Shown: positions 33,700 through 42,722, numbered from the stretch's first letter. The stretch: 64,000 nt of DNA from Flavobacterium akiainvivens (GCF_001278115.1 NZ_LIYD01000005.1:3251717-3315716); one strand, 5' to 3'. Notes: generated by a model not told the origin, from the sequence alone. Numbers and translations are program-made.

Positions 33700-34833
33700 A
33701 TGAGAACATTACTCCTTATTGCCCTGATGCTGTGCGGTGTGGCCCGTGCCCAGGATGTTGCCGTTTATTTTGATTTTGACAGCTATGCCCTTACGGCCAA
33801 TGCCAAAACCGCGCTCGACAACGACTTTAAAGACCTTAAATACTACCAGAGCCCAAACCTGGAAATACAGGGCTTTACTGATGACACCGGCGCTTCTGCC
33901 TATAACGATACCCTGGCGCTTAAGCGTGCCCGAGCCGTTGAAGCCTACCTCAAACAGGTTAACCCCACCCTTATTACCCGGGTTAACAGCCAGCGCCTCA
34001 GCACCTGGCCCGCCGGCACTACCGATGCCCAAAAGCGCCGCGTAACCATAAAAGTAAAAAGCCTGGAGGTTTGCGGCTACCAGGAACTCTATACAAAAAA
34101 CATTACAACCGCCGAAGGTGTTACCGTTATTGCCGCTGACTTTTATGGCCGGAGCAACCTTGTGGTTAATTCCAGCCTTTCGGCGGGGCAAATGCTAAGG
34201 AACAATATGTATGGCATTGATATAAACAATAATATCCTTAAAACCTTTGGCATGGTAGCCATACAGGGCGGCAGCGATGACGGCTATTACACCGTTATGA
34301 TTCCTATTGAAGAGGCAACCGACCCCGATATGACTGTGTGGCTGGGCGAACAGGGGCGTGATGGTGTGAGGTGGAGAAATTCTGATATTAAAATTGAGAA
34401 AGACCCTAAAGGCAGGTATTATACCCTGAAAGTACCTGTAGGCGACTACAGTTGGTGCTGGGTAAACCTCGACAAGCCCACCAACTTTACAAGCGGCACG
34501 CCAATGTCTGTAGAATACAAAAAGATATATGTGCATACCGATAAGGCCTACGGGTTTAACAATGTAAACATAGGCGGGCCACGCGGCAGGGTGGGCTTTT
34601 CGGCAAAGCTTAACGATACGCTGTATGTGTTTACCGTAAACAGGAAAACCAAAACCCAAAACCTCAATTTTAAAGGGTGGCTGCCCGGGCAGAAAAAAAC
34701 CGTTACCTTCAGGCTGGACCGTTGCACCTATAAGCAGGATGCACTTGATAATGATTATTATGTTATGAATAAAAGCACGTTGCAGAAAAAGAAAACCGGC
34801 TTTTGGGCGTGGCTTTCAAGGCAGTTTTCATAG
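33700..34833 (+). CDS. OmpA-domain outer-membrane protein
   Basis: 377 residues. Signal peptide MRTLLLIALMLCGVARAQ, immediately followed by an OmpA/MotB peptidoglycan-binding domain (about 20-120; VYFDFDSYALTANAKTALD, EIQGFTDDTGASAYNDTLALKRARAVEAYL) and then about 250 residues of beta-rich sequence without a known domain. Placing the OmpA domain at the N-terminus is unusual; it is normally C-terminal. Probably a cell-wall-linked surface or periplasmic protein. Confidence 0.88.
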   Translation: MRTLLLIALMLCGVARAQDVAVYFDFDSYALTANAKTALDNDFKDLKYYQSPNLEIQGFTDDTGASAYNDTLALKRARAVEAYLKQVNPTLITRVNSQRLSTWPAGTTDAQKRRVTIKVKSLEVCGYQELYTKNITTAEGVTVIAADFYGRSNLVVNSSLSAGQMLRNNMYGIDINNNILKTFGMVAIQGGSDDGYYTVMIPIEEATDPDMTVWLGEQGRDGVRWRNSDIKIEKDPKGRYYTLKVPVGDYSWCWVNLDKPTNFTSGTPMSVEYKKIYVHTDKAYGFNNVNIGGPRGRVGFSAKLNDTLYVFTVNRKTKTQNLNFKGWLPGQKKTVTFRLDRCTYKQDALDNDYYVMNKSTLQKKKTGFWAWLSRQFS

Positions 34834-34859
34834 CAAAAGCTATTCACATACTATTGTTT

Positions 34860-35039
34860 TTATGAAGCTTTTTCTTTGCCGGGCAACGCCGTTAATGCCA
34901 GAAATATAGAAACAATCAGCGCATAACGCAACAGGCTTTCAATACCCGTATGGGCGGTATCGCTTACAAAAGAATACACATTATAGGCTATCTTTAAAAA
35001 GACTACGGTAAGTATCCCAATAATGATTGCTTTCTTCAT
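34860..35039 (-). CDS. 59-residue membrane protein
   Basis: A short reading frame read directly from the sequence: MKKAIIIGILTVVFLKIAYN begins a hydrophobic helix, a loop with SFVSDTAHTG follows, then a second helix (LLRYALIVSIFLALTAL) and a basic end GKEKAS. Two membrane segments. A -7 box lies 30 bases upstream, which supports it as a real gene. No known family. Confidence 0.65.
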   Translation of the reverse strand: MKKAIIIGILTVVFLKIAYNVYSFVSDTAHTGIESLLRYALIVSIFLALTALPGKEKAS

Positions 35040-35068
35040 AATGCTTTAATCTAAGTTTTCTTATGTGG

Positions 35069-35076
35069 CAAAGATA
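35069..35076 (-). promoter_or_regulatory. -7 box of the 59-residue gene
   Basis: TATCTTTG on the minus strand, 30 bases before ATG 35039 and just past the terminator of the gene behind. Confidence 0.55.
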
Positions 35077-35081
35077 AACAA

Positions 35082-35111
35082 CAAGGGCTCCTGTACAAAC
35101 GGGAGCCCTTG
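35082..35111 (-). terminator. Terminator after 93-residue membrane gene
   Basis: CAAGGGCTCC / GGAGCCCTTG stem of 10 base pairs, 34 bases after the stop at 35145. T-rich on the minus-strand 3' side. Confidence 0.8.
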
Positions 35112-35144
35112 CTTTTGCAGAAGAAGAAGAAGAAGATTGGTGGG

Positions 35145-35426
35145 TTACACCACATTAACAATAAGCAGCAGCGTGTTAATCACCACGCTTGCTATAAGCA
35201 GGTTAAATACCAGCTTAGGAGGCTGCTGTGCCAGTACGGCGCCGTTAAACCCCGAACATAATACTACCGTAAAAAACAGCTGTACCATTTGCACGGGCGT
35301 TACGCCGTTCATTAATATAAACATTGCGGTAAGGCCGCCCAGGCAGCTTTGTACCATTACGCTCATGGTTGTAAACCCGTAATAACCGCTTTTATATGTG
35401 TTTAGTAAATTTTGATAAGTGCTCAT
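35145..35426 (-). CDS. Small membrane protein, unknown
   Basis: 93 residues with three hydrophobic segments (about 17-40 with MVQSCLGGLTAMFIL, 45-65, 71-93). No signal peptide. It has its own terminator. Resembles small conserved membrane proteins of flavobacteria of unknown role. Confidence 0.75.
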   Translation of the reverse strand: MSTYQNLLNTYKSGYYGFTTMSVMVQSCLGGLTAMFILMNGVTPVQMVQLFFTVVLCSGFNGAVLAQQPPKLVFNLLIASVVINTLLLIVNVV

Positions 35427-35770
35427 AACCTTAAGTGTTTAATTATGAGGTAAAATTACACCGCACACCCAGCTAAACACATGATATTTATCATGTTACA
35501 GAAAGTGTTTTATGCGTAAAATAAGGTGTTCCCGGTTTAGTTTCCTGTAAAGTTTAGCAAAGGTTCCCTGCAAAACCCGGCAGGGCGCGTTGGCTCTGTG
35601 CTTTCCTGCCGCAGGCGGCCACATCAAAATGTCTGTGTATTTCACTGTTTCCTCTGTTAGGCGCTGTGGTACAACCCGAAAACTTTGTGTAATTTTGTGA
35701 AACACCACTACAATTTCAAAGCTAAGGAGCCAAGTGGCTCAGTAGTTAAGAGGCTAAAAAAAAACAAACA
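35427..35770. other. 344-base gap before the SDR gene
   Basis: Holds no convincing gene. Visible are hairpins CCCTGC-aaaacccg-GCAGGG (35566-35585) and CCTGC-C-GCAGG near 35608, a -7 box at 35690-35697, and a repeat of the 'GGCTCAGTAGTTAAGAGGCT' type at 35733-35757. A 70-codon minus-strand frame across it is low-quality and not called. Confidence 0.6.
35690..35697 (+). promoter_or_regulatory. -7 box of SDR gene
   Basis: TAATTTTG, fits TAnnTTTG, 74 bases before the ATG at 35771; the leader would contain the CTCAGTAG-type repeat. Confidence 0.45.
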
Positions 35771-36568
35771 ATGCAGGTATCGGTTTTGGGGTGCGGCAGG
35801 CTGGGCCATTTTGTTGCCGGCCAGCTGGTTAAGAGTGGCTATGCCGTAAAAGGCTCTACCACAACACCCGGCAAGCTTTCTATATTGCAGGATAGCGGCA
35901 TTGTGCCCTACCTGGTAAACCTTGAAAACCCCGAGCCCGAAACCCTGGGCGGTTTTTTGCAGGGTAGTGAAGCGCTTATCATCAACATACCGCCAAAAAT
36001 TAAGGAGTCAGCCATATCATACCCCGATAAAATGCGGGCATTAGTGCCCTTTATAGTGCAGGCAGGCATTACAAAAGTGCTGTTTGTAAGCTCTACTTCG
36101 GTCTATGCCGATGCGTTTCCGTTTCCGGTTATAACCGAGGAAACCCCGCCCAACCCGCAAACCGAAAGCGGCAGGCAGGTTTTTGAAGCCGAACAGGTGC
36201 TGCAAAATACTACCGCTTTTACAACCACCATACTGCGCCTTAGCGGGCTTTTTAGCGAATTGCGCCACCCCGTGCAGCAGCTGGCAGGCCGCCAGGGCAT
36301 AGACAACCCGCTGGCCCCGGTAAACCTTGTAAGCACCGCCATGGCTACCTATGCCATGTTTCGGGTTGTAGAGGCTAATGCCTGGGGGCAGGTGTTTTTA
36401 GCAGCCTACAGCCACCACCCCCTGCGTGAAGAATATTACACCGCAAAGGCAAAGGCATTTGGGCTTCAACCGCCGAAATTTAACCACAGCGCGCCATCTG
36501 TAGGTAAAATTATAGAGGCACATAAAACCCAGGCTGTGCTAAATGTATGGCTTAGCGGCGAGGTGTAA
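35771..36568 (+). CDS. NAD(P)-dependent epimerase-like protein (YeeZ-type SDR)
   Basis: 265 residues. Extended SDR with nucleotide loop VSVLGCGRLGHFVAGQL, LFVSSTSVYAD (the catalytic Ser/Tyr-type region of atypical SDRs) and RLSGLFSELRHPVQQLAGRQG. The YxxxK catalytic pair is degenerate (the E. coli YeeZ-like class also lacks it). Substrate unknown. Confidence 0.85.
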   Translation: MQVSVLGCGRLGHFVAGQLVKSGYAVKGSTTTPGKLSILQDSGIVPYLVNLENPEPETLGGFLQGSEALIINIPPKIKESAISYPDKMRALVPFIVQAGITKVLFVSSTSVYADAFPFPVITEETPPNPQTESGRQVFEAEQVLQNTTAFTTTILRLSGLFSELRHPVQQLAGRQGIDNPLAPVNLVSTAMATYAMFRVVEANAWGQVFLAAYSHHPLREEYYTAKAKAFGLQPPKFNHSAPSVGKIIEAHKTQAVLNVWLSGEV

Positions 36569-36622
36569 AAAATCCCGGTTAAACCTGTATGCATAACCCG
36601 CACAACTTTGGCGCGGGATTTG

Positions 36623-36630
36623 TACCTTTG
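36623..36630 (+). promoter_or_regulatory. -7 box of lipoprotein gene
   Basis: TACCTTTG, 18 bases before ATG 36649. It excludes the upstream start at 36589. Confidence 0.6.
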
Positions 36631-36648
36631 CACTGCAATTGCACCACC

Positions 36649-37308
36649 ATGAAACACCTGCGCCACATACTGTTATTCGGCATGTTAAGTGTGCTGTTTT
36701 CCTGCCAGGACGACGCCGCACAGCACGCTGCCGAGATTAAGGAAATTACCAAGAAAAACAACAATGCCTTTAAGGACATAAGCGCCAAATGGGCGTTTAA
36801 TATACCACAGCCCACACCCGCTGCTGCCGGGCAAATGGCCAACTGGCAGGAGTGGAAGCTCTACACCAAAGAGCTGGCACAAAAACCCGCCGCCGGGCTC
36901 GATGCCTATCGCAAAAAGGCAAAGGCCATGGTAACCCGTACTGAAGGCCTGCTAAACAACATACCGCCGCTGTATGATAACCCCGCTGTGCGCACCCGTA
37001 TAAGCGTGCTTATTACAAAGGTGCGCCTTATAAGCACGTTTATTGATGCCGATAACAACATACCGGCAGATCGGATTATAGCCCTTATAACCGATATTAA
37101 CCGCGAAAGCGCCCTGCTGCTCCTGCAGTTTGACGAGCTGGTGCGCCGCAGCCAGATTCGCACAGAACAGGGCGAGGAAGAAATGATCCGTGCGCTCGAT
37201 ACCGTGCGTATGGCAAACCCCGATGTTATGGCACAGCCCGCTACCGGCACACCACCGCGCAGGCAGCCCGCACAGCCCAGTTACCAAACAGGCAGGCAAA
37301 CACCCTAA
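36649..37308 (+). CDS. Predicted lipoprotein, unknown
   Basis: 219 residues from ATG 36649. Signal peptide with lipobox LSVLFSC (Cys at about 18), a helical body (EIKEITKKNNNAFKDISAKW, RIIALITDINRESALLLLQFDELVRRSQ) and a Pro/Gln-rich tail (PPRRQPAQPSYQTGRQTP). No known domain. Precedes mfd by 12 bases, so it is probably co-transcribed with it. Confidence 0.85.
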   Translation: MKHLRHILLFGMLSVLFSCQDDAAQHAAEIKEITKKNNNAFKDISAKWAFNIPQPTPAAAGQMANWQEWKLYTKELAQKPAAGLDAYRKKAKAMVTRTEGLLNNIPPLYDNPAVRTRISVLITKVRLISTFIDADNNIPADRIIALITDINRESALLLLQFDELVRRSQIRTEQGEEEMIRALDTVRMANPDVMAQPATGTPPRRQPAQPSYQTGRQTP

Positions 37309-37320
37309 TTACACCTTGTT

Positions 37321-40300
37321 TTGAAAGAAGAAATAGTAAACATATACACCGGTTCGGCTAAGGTAAAGCAAATAGCCGCGGCCCTGCAACAGCGCGAAAA
37401 CAAGCTCCATGTAAAGGGGCTGCTGGGTTCGTCGTTAAGCTTTGTGGTTGACCCGCTTTTCCGCGAAAGCGGATTGCCTTTTTTACTCATCCTTAAAGAT
37501 AAGGAAGAAGCCGCCTATTACCTTAACGACCTCGAGCAACTGGTAGGAGCTGACGATGTGCTGTTCTATCCCGGTTCTTACCGCCGCCCCTATCAGATAG
37601 AAGATACTGATAACGCCAGTGTGCTGCTGCGTGCCGAGGTGCTTAACCGCATCAACAGCCGCAAGAAGCCCGCCATAATAGTGTCGTACCCCGAAGCGCT
37701 TTTTGAAAAAGTGGTTACCCGTAAGGAGCTGGACAAGAACACCCTTAAAGTTGCGGTGGGCGACCAGGTTTCGATAGATTTTATTAACGAGGTGTTGTTT
37801 GAGTACGAATTCCGCCGTGTGGATTTTGTTACCGAACCCGGCGAGTTCAGCGTACGCGGGGGTATTGTAGACGTTTTTTCGTTCAGTAATGACAACCCCT
37901 ACCGTATGGAGTTTTTTGGCAATGAGGTAGACAGCATCCGTACTTTTGACGTAGCCAGCCAGCTTTCGCTTGAAAAGAAGAACAAAATCACGGTTATCCC
38001 CAATCTTGAGAACAAGCTGCTGAACGAAAAGCGCGAAGGCTTCCTGGAGTATATCAACGAAAAAACCGTACTGTTCATACAAAATACCGATGCCCTGCTT
38101 ACCCAGCTCGATACCCTGTACCGCAAGGCAAACGAGGCATTTGACAAGCTGAGCAAAGACATTAAGCACGCCACGCCCGATGAGCTCTTTGTAAACCAGC
38201 AGGCCTTTGTTAAAAAAGCGCTCGATTTTACCGTGGTAGAACTGGGTAGCCAGGCCACGTTCCGCACGCAAAAAAGCTTTGAGTTTTACATACAGCCGCA
38301 ACCGTCGTTCAACAAGCAGTTTGACCTGCTGCTCAACAACCTGAACGACAACCACGCAAACGGCTACAAAAACTATATTTTTTGTGCCAACGATGCCCAG
38401 GCAAAACGCTTTCACGACATATTTGAAAGCCTTGACGAGGCCAATCACGAAAACATCCGCAAGCAGTATAAAACCATTGTTACGCCCCTGTATGAGGGCT
38501 TTATAGACGAGGAAAACCAGCTTGCCTGCTATACTGACCACCAGATTTTTGAGCGCTACCACAAATTCAGCATCAAGAACGGGTACAGCAAAAAACAGAC
38601 GATTACGCTTAAGGAGCTCAACTCGCTTAGCGTGGGCGATTATGTAACGCATATAGACCACGGCATAGGCAAGTTTGGCGGCCTTCAAAAAATACAGGTT
38701 GAGGGCAAAACCCAGGAAGCCATTAAGCTGGTCTACGCCGAAAACGATATTGTGTACGTTAGTATACACTCGCTGCACAAAATATCTAAATACAACGGCA
38801 AAGACGGTGCTCCGCCCAAAATATACAAGCTGGGCAGCGGCGCCTGGAAAGCCCTGAAACAAAAAACCAAGGCGCGCGTTAAGCACATTGCCTTTAACCT
38901 TATCCAGCTGTATGCCAAGCGCAGGCTGGAAAAGGGCCACCGGTTTGCGCCGGACAGCTACATGCAGGCCGAACTGGAATCGTCGTTCATATATGAAGAC
39001 ACCCCGGACCAGGTTACCGCCACGCGCGATGTAAAGGCCGATATGGAAAGCGACCGCCCTATGGACCGCCTGGTGTGTGGCGATGTGGGCTTCGGTAAAA
39101 CCGAAGTAGCCATTCGTGCTGCGTTTAAAGCCGTAGATAACGGCAAGCAGGTGGCCGTGCTGGTGCCTACTACAATCCTTGCATTCCAGCACTACAAAAC
39201 CTTTAGCGAGCGTTTAAAAGATATGCCGGTTACGGTAAGTTACCTTAACCGTTTCCGCACCGCAAAGCAAAAAGCCGAGACCATTAAGGGACTTGAAGAA
39301 GGTAAGGTAGATATCCTTATCGGCACCCACCAGCTGGTAAACAAGAACGTTCAGTTTAAAGACCTTGGGCTTCTTATCATCGACGAAGAACAGAAATTCG
39401 GCGTAAACGTTAAGGACAAGCTCAAGACCATTTCGCAAAACGTAGATACCCTTACGCTTACGGCAACACCTATTCCGAGGACATTGCAATTCTCACTCAT
39501 GGCCGCGCGCGACCTGAGTGTTATTACCACCCCGCCGCCCAACCGATACCCTATTGAAACACAGGTGGTAGGTTTTAACGAGGAGGTTATCCGCGATGGC
39601 GTGGCCTACGAGATTTCACGCGGGGGCCAGGTATTCTTCATCCACAACCGTATTGAGAACATTAAAGAGGTTGCCGGTATGATTCAGAGGTTGGTGCCGC
39701 ATGCCAAGATAGGCGTAGGTCACGGCCAGATGGACGGCAAAAAACTGGAGGAATTAATGCTTGCCTTTATGGACGGCGCATTTGATGTGCTTGTAGCGAC
39801 TACCATTATAGAAAGCGGCCTTGATGTGCCCAATGCCAACACGATTTACATTAACAACGCCAATAACTTTGGCCTGTCTGACCTGCACCAGATGCGCGGG
39901 CGTGTGGGCCGTAGCAACAAAAAGGCGTTCTGTTATTTCATTACCCCGCCCTACAGCGCCATGACCGAAGATGCCCGTAAGCGCATACAGGCCCTGGAGC
40001 AGTTTAGCGAGCTGGGCAGCGGGTTTAACATTGCCATGAAAGACCTTGAAATTCGCGGTGCGGGCGATTTGCTGGGTGGTGAGCAAAGCGGTTTCATTAA
40101 CGAAATTGGCTTTGAAACCTACCAGAAAATCATGAATGAGGCCATAGACGAGCTTAAGGAAAACGAGTTTAAAGACCTGTATGATGAGGTGGAGGGCGAA
40201 ACCGGCAAGGAGAAAGAATATGTTAAAGATTTGCAGATTGATACTGACTTTGAGCTGCTGTTCCCCGATGAGTATGTAAACAACATTACCGAGCGCCTTA

Positions 40301-40686
40301 ACCTGTATAACGACCTCGCCGCCCTTAAAACCGAAGACGACCTTGTAGCGTTTGAAGCCCGGTTGGTAGACCGTTTCGGGCCGCTGCCTAAAGAGGCACA
40401 GGCGCTTATGACAAGTATGCGCATTAAGTGGCTGGCTACAAAAATGGGCCTTGAAAAACTGGTATTAAAGCAGGGCAAAATGGTGGGCTACTTTGTAGGC
40501 GATCAGCAAAGCGACTACTACCAAAGCGGTACATTCTACCGCGTACTCAAATTCGTGCAACAACACCCAACCCTTGGCAAAATGAAGGAAAAGCAAACCA
40601 AGAACGGCCTGCGCCTGTTGCTTACCTTTGAGAACGTTAAGACGGTTAAGAGGGCACTTGATTTGCTTACGTTGGTGTTTGAATAA
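37321..40686 (+). CDS. mfd: Transcription-repair coupling factor Mfd
   Basis: 1121 residues, TTG start directly after an in-frame stop. Removes stalled RNA polymerase and recruits UvrA. UvrB-homology region at about 20-330, the RNA-polymerase-interacting domain (VGDYVTHIDHGIGKFGGL ... RVKHIAFNLIQLYAKR) at about 440-540, superfamily 2 motor with Walker A GDVGFGKTEVA near 590 and LIIDEEQKFG, helicase motif QMRGRVGRS, and the C-terminal TRCF domain. Complete. Confidence 0.97.
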   Translation: MKEEIVNIYTGSAKVKQIAAALQQRENKLHVKGLLGSSLSFVVDPLFRESGLPFLLILKDKEEAAYYLNDLEQLVGADDVLFYPGSYRRPYQIEDTDNASVLLRAEVLNRINSRKKPAIIVSYPEALFEKVVTRKELDKNTLKVAVGDQVSIDFINEVLFEYEFRRVDFVTEPGEFSVRGGIVDVFSFSNDNPYRMEFFGNEVDSIRTFDVASQLSLEKKNKITVIPNLENKLLNEKREGFLEYINEKTVLFIQNTDALLTQLDTLYRKANEAFDKLSKDIKHATPDELFVNQQAFVKKALDFTVVELGSQATFRTQKSFEFYIQPQPSFNKQFDLLLNNLNDNHANGYKNYIFCANDAQAKRFHDIFESLDEANHENIRKQYKTIVTPLYEGFIDEENQLACYTDHQIFERYHKFSIKNGYSKKQTITLKELNSLSVGDYVTHIDHGIGKFGGLQKIQVEGKTQEAIKLVYAENDIVYVSIHSLHKISKYNGKDGAPPKIYKLGSGAWKALKQKTKARVKHIAFNLIQLYAKRRLEKGHRFAPDSYMQAELESSFIYEDTPDQVTATRDVKADMESDRPMDRLVCGDVGFGKTEVAIRAAFKAVDNGKQVAVLVPTTILAFQHYKTFSERLKDMPVTVSYLNRFRTAKQKAETIKGLEEGKVDILIGTHQLVNKNVQFKDLGLLIIDEEQKFGVNVKDKLKTISQNVDTLTLTATPIPRTLQFSLMAARDLSVITTPPPNRYPIETQVVGFNEEVIRDGVAYEISRGGQVFFIHNRIENIKEVAGMIQRLVPHAKIGVGHGQMDGKKLEELMLAFMDGAFDVLVATTIIESGLDVPNANTIYINNANNFGLSDLHQMRGRVGRSNKKAFCYFITPPYSAMTEDARKRIQALEQFSELGSGFNIAMKDLEIRGAGDLLGGEQSGFINEIGFETYQKIMNEAIDELKENEFKDLYDEVEGETGKEKEYVKDLQIDTDFELLFPDEYVNNITERLNLYNDLAALKTEDDLVAFEARLVDRFGPLPKEAQALMTSMRIKWLATKMGLEKLVLKQGKMVGYFVGDQQSDYYQSGTFYRVLKFVQQHPTLGKMKEKQTKNGLRLLLTFENVKTVKRALDLLTLVFE

Positions 40687-40723
40687 GCTGCTGAGTTACT
40701 GAGCCGCTTAGCTTCTTAGCTTT
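40684..40723. repeat. CTGAGTTACTGAGCCGCTTAGC-type repeat
   Basis: 'Ctgagttactgagccgctta' then 'gcttcttagctt'. Related copies: 35733-35757, 42634-42663 and, more distantly, 32618-32650. Each unit alternates CTGAG/CTTAG words. Found only between genes. Confidence 0.6.
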
Positions 40724-40821
40724 TTTCACATGCTGTTGTGGCGGGCAGAGGAACGGAGCGTGGCCATCTTTTTGTTAAGGAATTTTTTGTAGGTTTACAT
40801 ACCAATAAAATTCCTCAAATC

Positions 40822-41553
40822 ATGAATCTTGACAAAGCTTTACAAGTTTTAGAAGCCTTAGCATCGGGCTGTTCACCTAAAACCGGTGAAATAGTTGCAG
40901 ACGAAAGCATACTTAATGAGCGCGATGTAATCAGGGCATTACAGGTTGCTATTGAATTACTTAAAAAAGAAACTTTTATAAGTAAAAGTAACATCGATAT
41001 TCAGTCTGAAGAAATTGAATATGTAACAAATGTTTTCAGGGAAAAGTCAATAAGCTTAACTATTAATAATTTGGTAGGTTTTTTTCTGGGAACAAAAAAG
41101 TTTAAAGACTCTACAATAATAAAAAATAGCTTTTACAAGAAATATAGTGATGTATATACACAAGGACAACTGATAGATTTTTTCTCTGAATATCTTGGCG
41201 AAAATGGATTGGGCAAAAACAAAGATGAAGCATACAGAGAAATTGATTTTTTTCAGAAAGAAAGATTTAATAGGTTAACAGAGAATGCAATAAATCAGCT
41301 CAAAGAAAAAATAAATGAGATTGGTGTACTAAAGACAGAAAACCTGTCTGAATACGTTCAAAATTCGAGAAAAAATTATGCGAGGGCATATGAGTCCTGG
41401 TCTGAAAAGGAAAAAGAACTTTTAAGTAAGGCTTTAAAATACACCAATGATTTAGACCTGCTTTCTGAATGTTTCCAACGGGGAAAGGGTTCTATAGAAT
41501 CGTTAGGTCAAAAACTTATTTACGAGTCGTTAAACGATAAAGTAATAAATTGA
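40822..41553 (+). CDS. Unknown protein with Myb/HTH-like C-terminus
   Basis: 243 residues from ATG 40822 (upstream extension crosses a repeat). The N-terminal LDKALQVLEALASGCSPKTGEIVADESILNERDVIRALQVAIELL resembles a module found at the start of other bacterial proteins of unknown function. The middle has coiled-coil character. The C-terminal SWSEKEKELLSKALKYTNDLDLLSECFQRGKGSIESLGQKL looks like the 'W(T/S)xEEdxxL ... R(T/S)xGaIxxRL' fold of SANT/Myb or HTH type. Very AT-rich against mfd. DNA binding is inferred. Confidence 0.65.
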   Translation: MNLDKALQVLEALASGCSPKTGEIVADESILNERDVIRALQVAIELLKKETFISKSNIDIQSEEIEYVTNVFREKSISLTINNLVGFFLGTKKFKDSTIIKNSFYKKYSDVYTQGQLIDFFSEYLGENGLGKNKDEAYREIDFFQKERFNRLTENAINQLKEKINEIGVLKTENLSEYVQNSRKNYARAYESWSEKEKELLSKALKYTNDLDLLSECFQRGKGSIESLGQKLIYESLNDKVIN

Positions 41554-41618
41554 TCACTCTCATAGCTGAGTAAAACATAATCCGATCATTTTTAAGAATA
41601 GCATAATTATAACACAAA

Positions 41619-42077
41619 ATGGCATCAGCATTCTGGACATTGGAAGATGGGCGCTGCTATTCAAGAAAATGGTCTTGGATGGCTCATATGCTTTTGCTTA
41701 TTACTGATGAGCTACAGCATATAAGAGGGGCTAAAGCATTTTACGAATATCTTGAACCATTTGTTTTTCGTGATGAAGAAGGCGATGAAATCAACGGCTA
41801 TGGCGGGTTTATAAGGGGCGAGGAAAGTATTATGTTTAATTTTGATTTGAGGAGCTTTGCACCCCAAAACCGGGATTTCTTTTGGATGGCTGCGCAACGT
41901 GCTCTTAAAAGGCTGATAATAGCTAAAGATGCTGATAACGAAGGCAGTATTTTTATACTTACTATTTTGTTAGATATGCACAAACGCATACTTAAAAAAG
42001 AAGACCCCATGTTGCTGAATCATCTTACTGTAATTGAGCCTGAGCCTGAAGAAAAACTGGGTCCGGGATGGGGATAA
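41619..42077 (+). CDS. Conserved hypothetical protein
   Basis: 152 residues, soluble: MASAFWTLEDGRCYSRKWSW, then helical segments and an acidic loop (FRDEEGDEINGYGGF), and IIAKDADNEGSIFILTILLDMHKRILKKEDP. No signal peptide or known motif. Stands alone between two unknown genes and a palindromic repeat. The look is of an immunity-like or small accessory protein; no function assigned. Confidence 0.7.
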   Translation: MASAFWTLEDGRCYSRKWSWMAHMLLLITDELQHIRGAKAFYEYLEPFVFRDEEGDEINGYGGFIRGEESIMFNFDLRSFAPQNRDFFWMAAQRALKRLIIAKDADNEGSIFILTILLDMHKRILKKEDPMLLNHLTVIEPEPEEKLGPGWG

Positions 42078-42086
42078 ATTCCCCCG

Positions 42087-42146
42087 CTGGCGCGAGCCTC
42101 TGGCTCGTGCGCTCATGGTAAAGCACGAGCCAGAGGCTCGCGCCAG
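42087..42146. repeat. Perfect 24-base inverted repeat
   Basis: CTGGCGCGAGCCTCTGGCTC (42087) and onward to 42110 pairs perfectly with 42123-42146 across a 12-base loop, only 10 bases after the previous stop codon. Each arm contains its own GAGCC-tc-tGGCTC palindrome. Strong hairpin; can terminate, and belongs to a known type of intergenic repeat. Confidence 0.8.
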
Positions 42147-42206
42147 TTAAGAAAGAAGTTCATCATAAACTTATTTCCCCTACCTTTATAAAAACAAAAC
42201 CTAACC

Positions 42207-42638
42207 ATGGCACAATTAAACCCTTACATCCACTTTAACGGCAATGCCGAAGAAGCATTCAATTTTTACAAAGCGGCCTTTGGCGGCGAATTTTTGTCGC
42301 TGGTACGCTTTAAAGATTTCCCAAACCCTGAGCCCGCATTACCAGAGGAAGAAGCCAACAAAATCATGCACATTTCGTTGCCCGTATCGGCCAACAGCGT
42401 ATTGATGGGCAGCGATGTCCCTTCGTTTATGGGCACGGTAAACGAGGCCGAAAACCGCAGCAAAATATCTATAGCAGCCGATAGTAAAGAAGAGGCCGAC
42501 AAGCTATACAACGCGCTTTCAGCCGGCGGAACCGTAGAAATGCCCATACAGGACAGCCCGTGGGGTTCTTACTTTGCCATGTTCCGTGATAAGTATGGCA
42601 TTGAATGGATGGTGAGTTTTGACTATAAAGCGTCTTAG
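42207..42638 (+). CDS. PhnB/VOC-family glyoxalase-like protein
   Basis: 143 residues. PhnB-like vicinal-oxygen-chelate fold: LNPYIHFNGNAEEAFNFYKAAFGGEF and the paired second half SPWGSYFAMFRDKYGIEWMVSFD. Many members bind a metal but have no proven substrate. Monocistronic. Confidence 0.9.
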   Translation: MAQLNPYIHFNGNAEEAFNFYKAAFGGEFLSLVRFKDFPNPEPALPEEEANKIMHISLPVSANSVLMGSDVPSFMGTVNEAENRSKISIAADSKEEADKLYNALSAGGTVEMPIQDSPWGSYFAMFRDKYGIEWMVSFDYKAS

Positions 42639-42663
42639 CTACTGAGCCGCTTAGCTGCTGAAT
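42634..42663. repeat. CTTAGCTACTGAGCCGCTTAGC repeat
   Basis: Second clear copy of the family at 40684-40723, beginning at the VOC stop codon. Confidence 0.6.
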
Positions 42664-42722
42664 ATTTTATTGCTATGGCGGCGATTGCGTGAACCATACT
42701 TGCAAAAGTGGTTAAAAATCAG

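Noticed and set aside
35496..35708. 70-codon minus-strand frame in the gap before the SDR gene
   Set aside because: Crosses two hairpins and a repeat, odd composition, and overlaps the -7 box of the next gene.
37483..39192. 569-codon frame on the minus strand opposite mfd
   Set aside because: It is fully inside mfd, whose motifs are clear; the frame is open only because of mfd codon usage. No motif in the translation.
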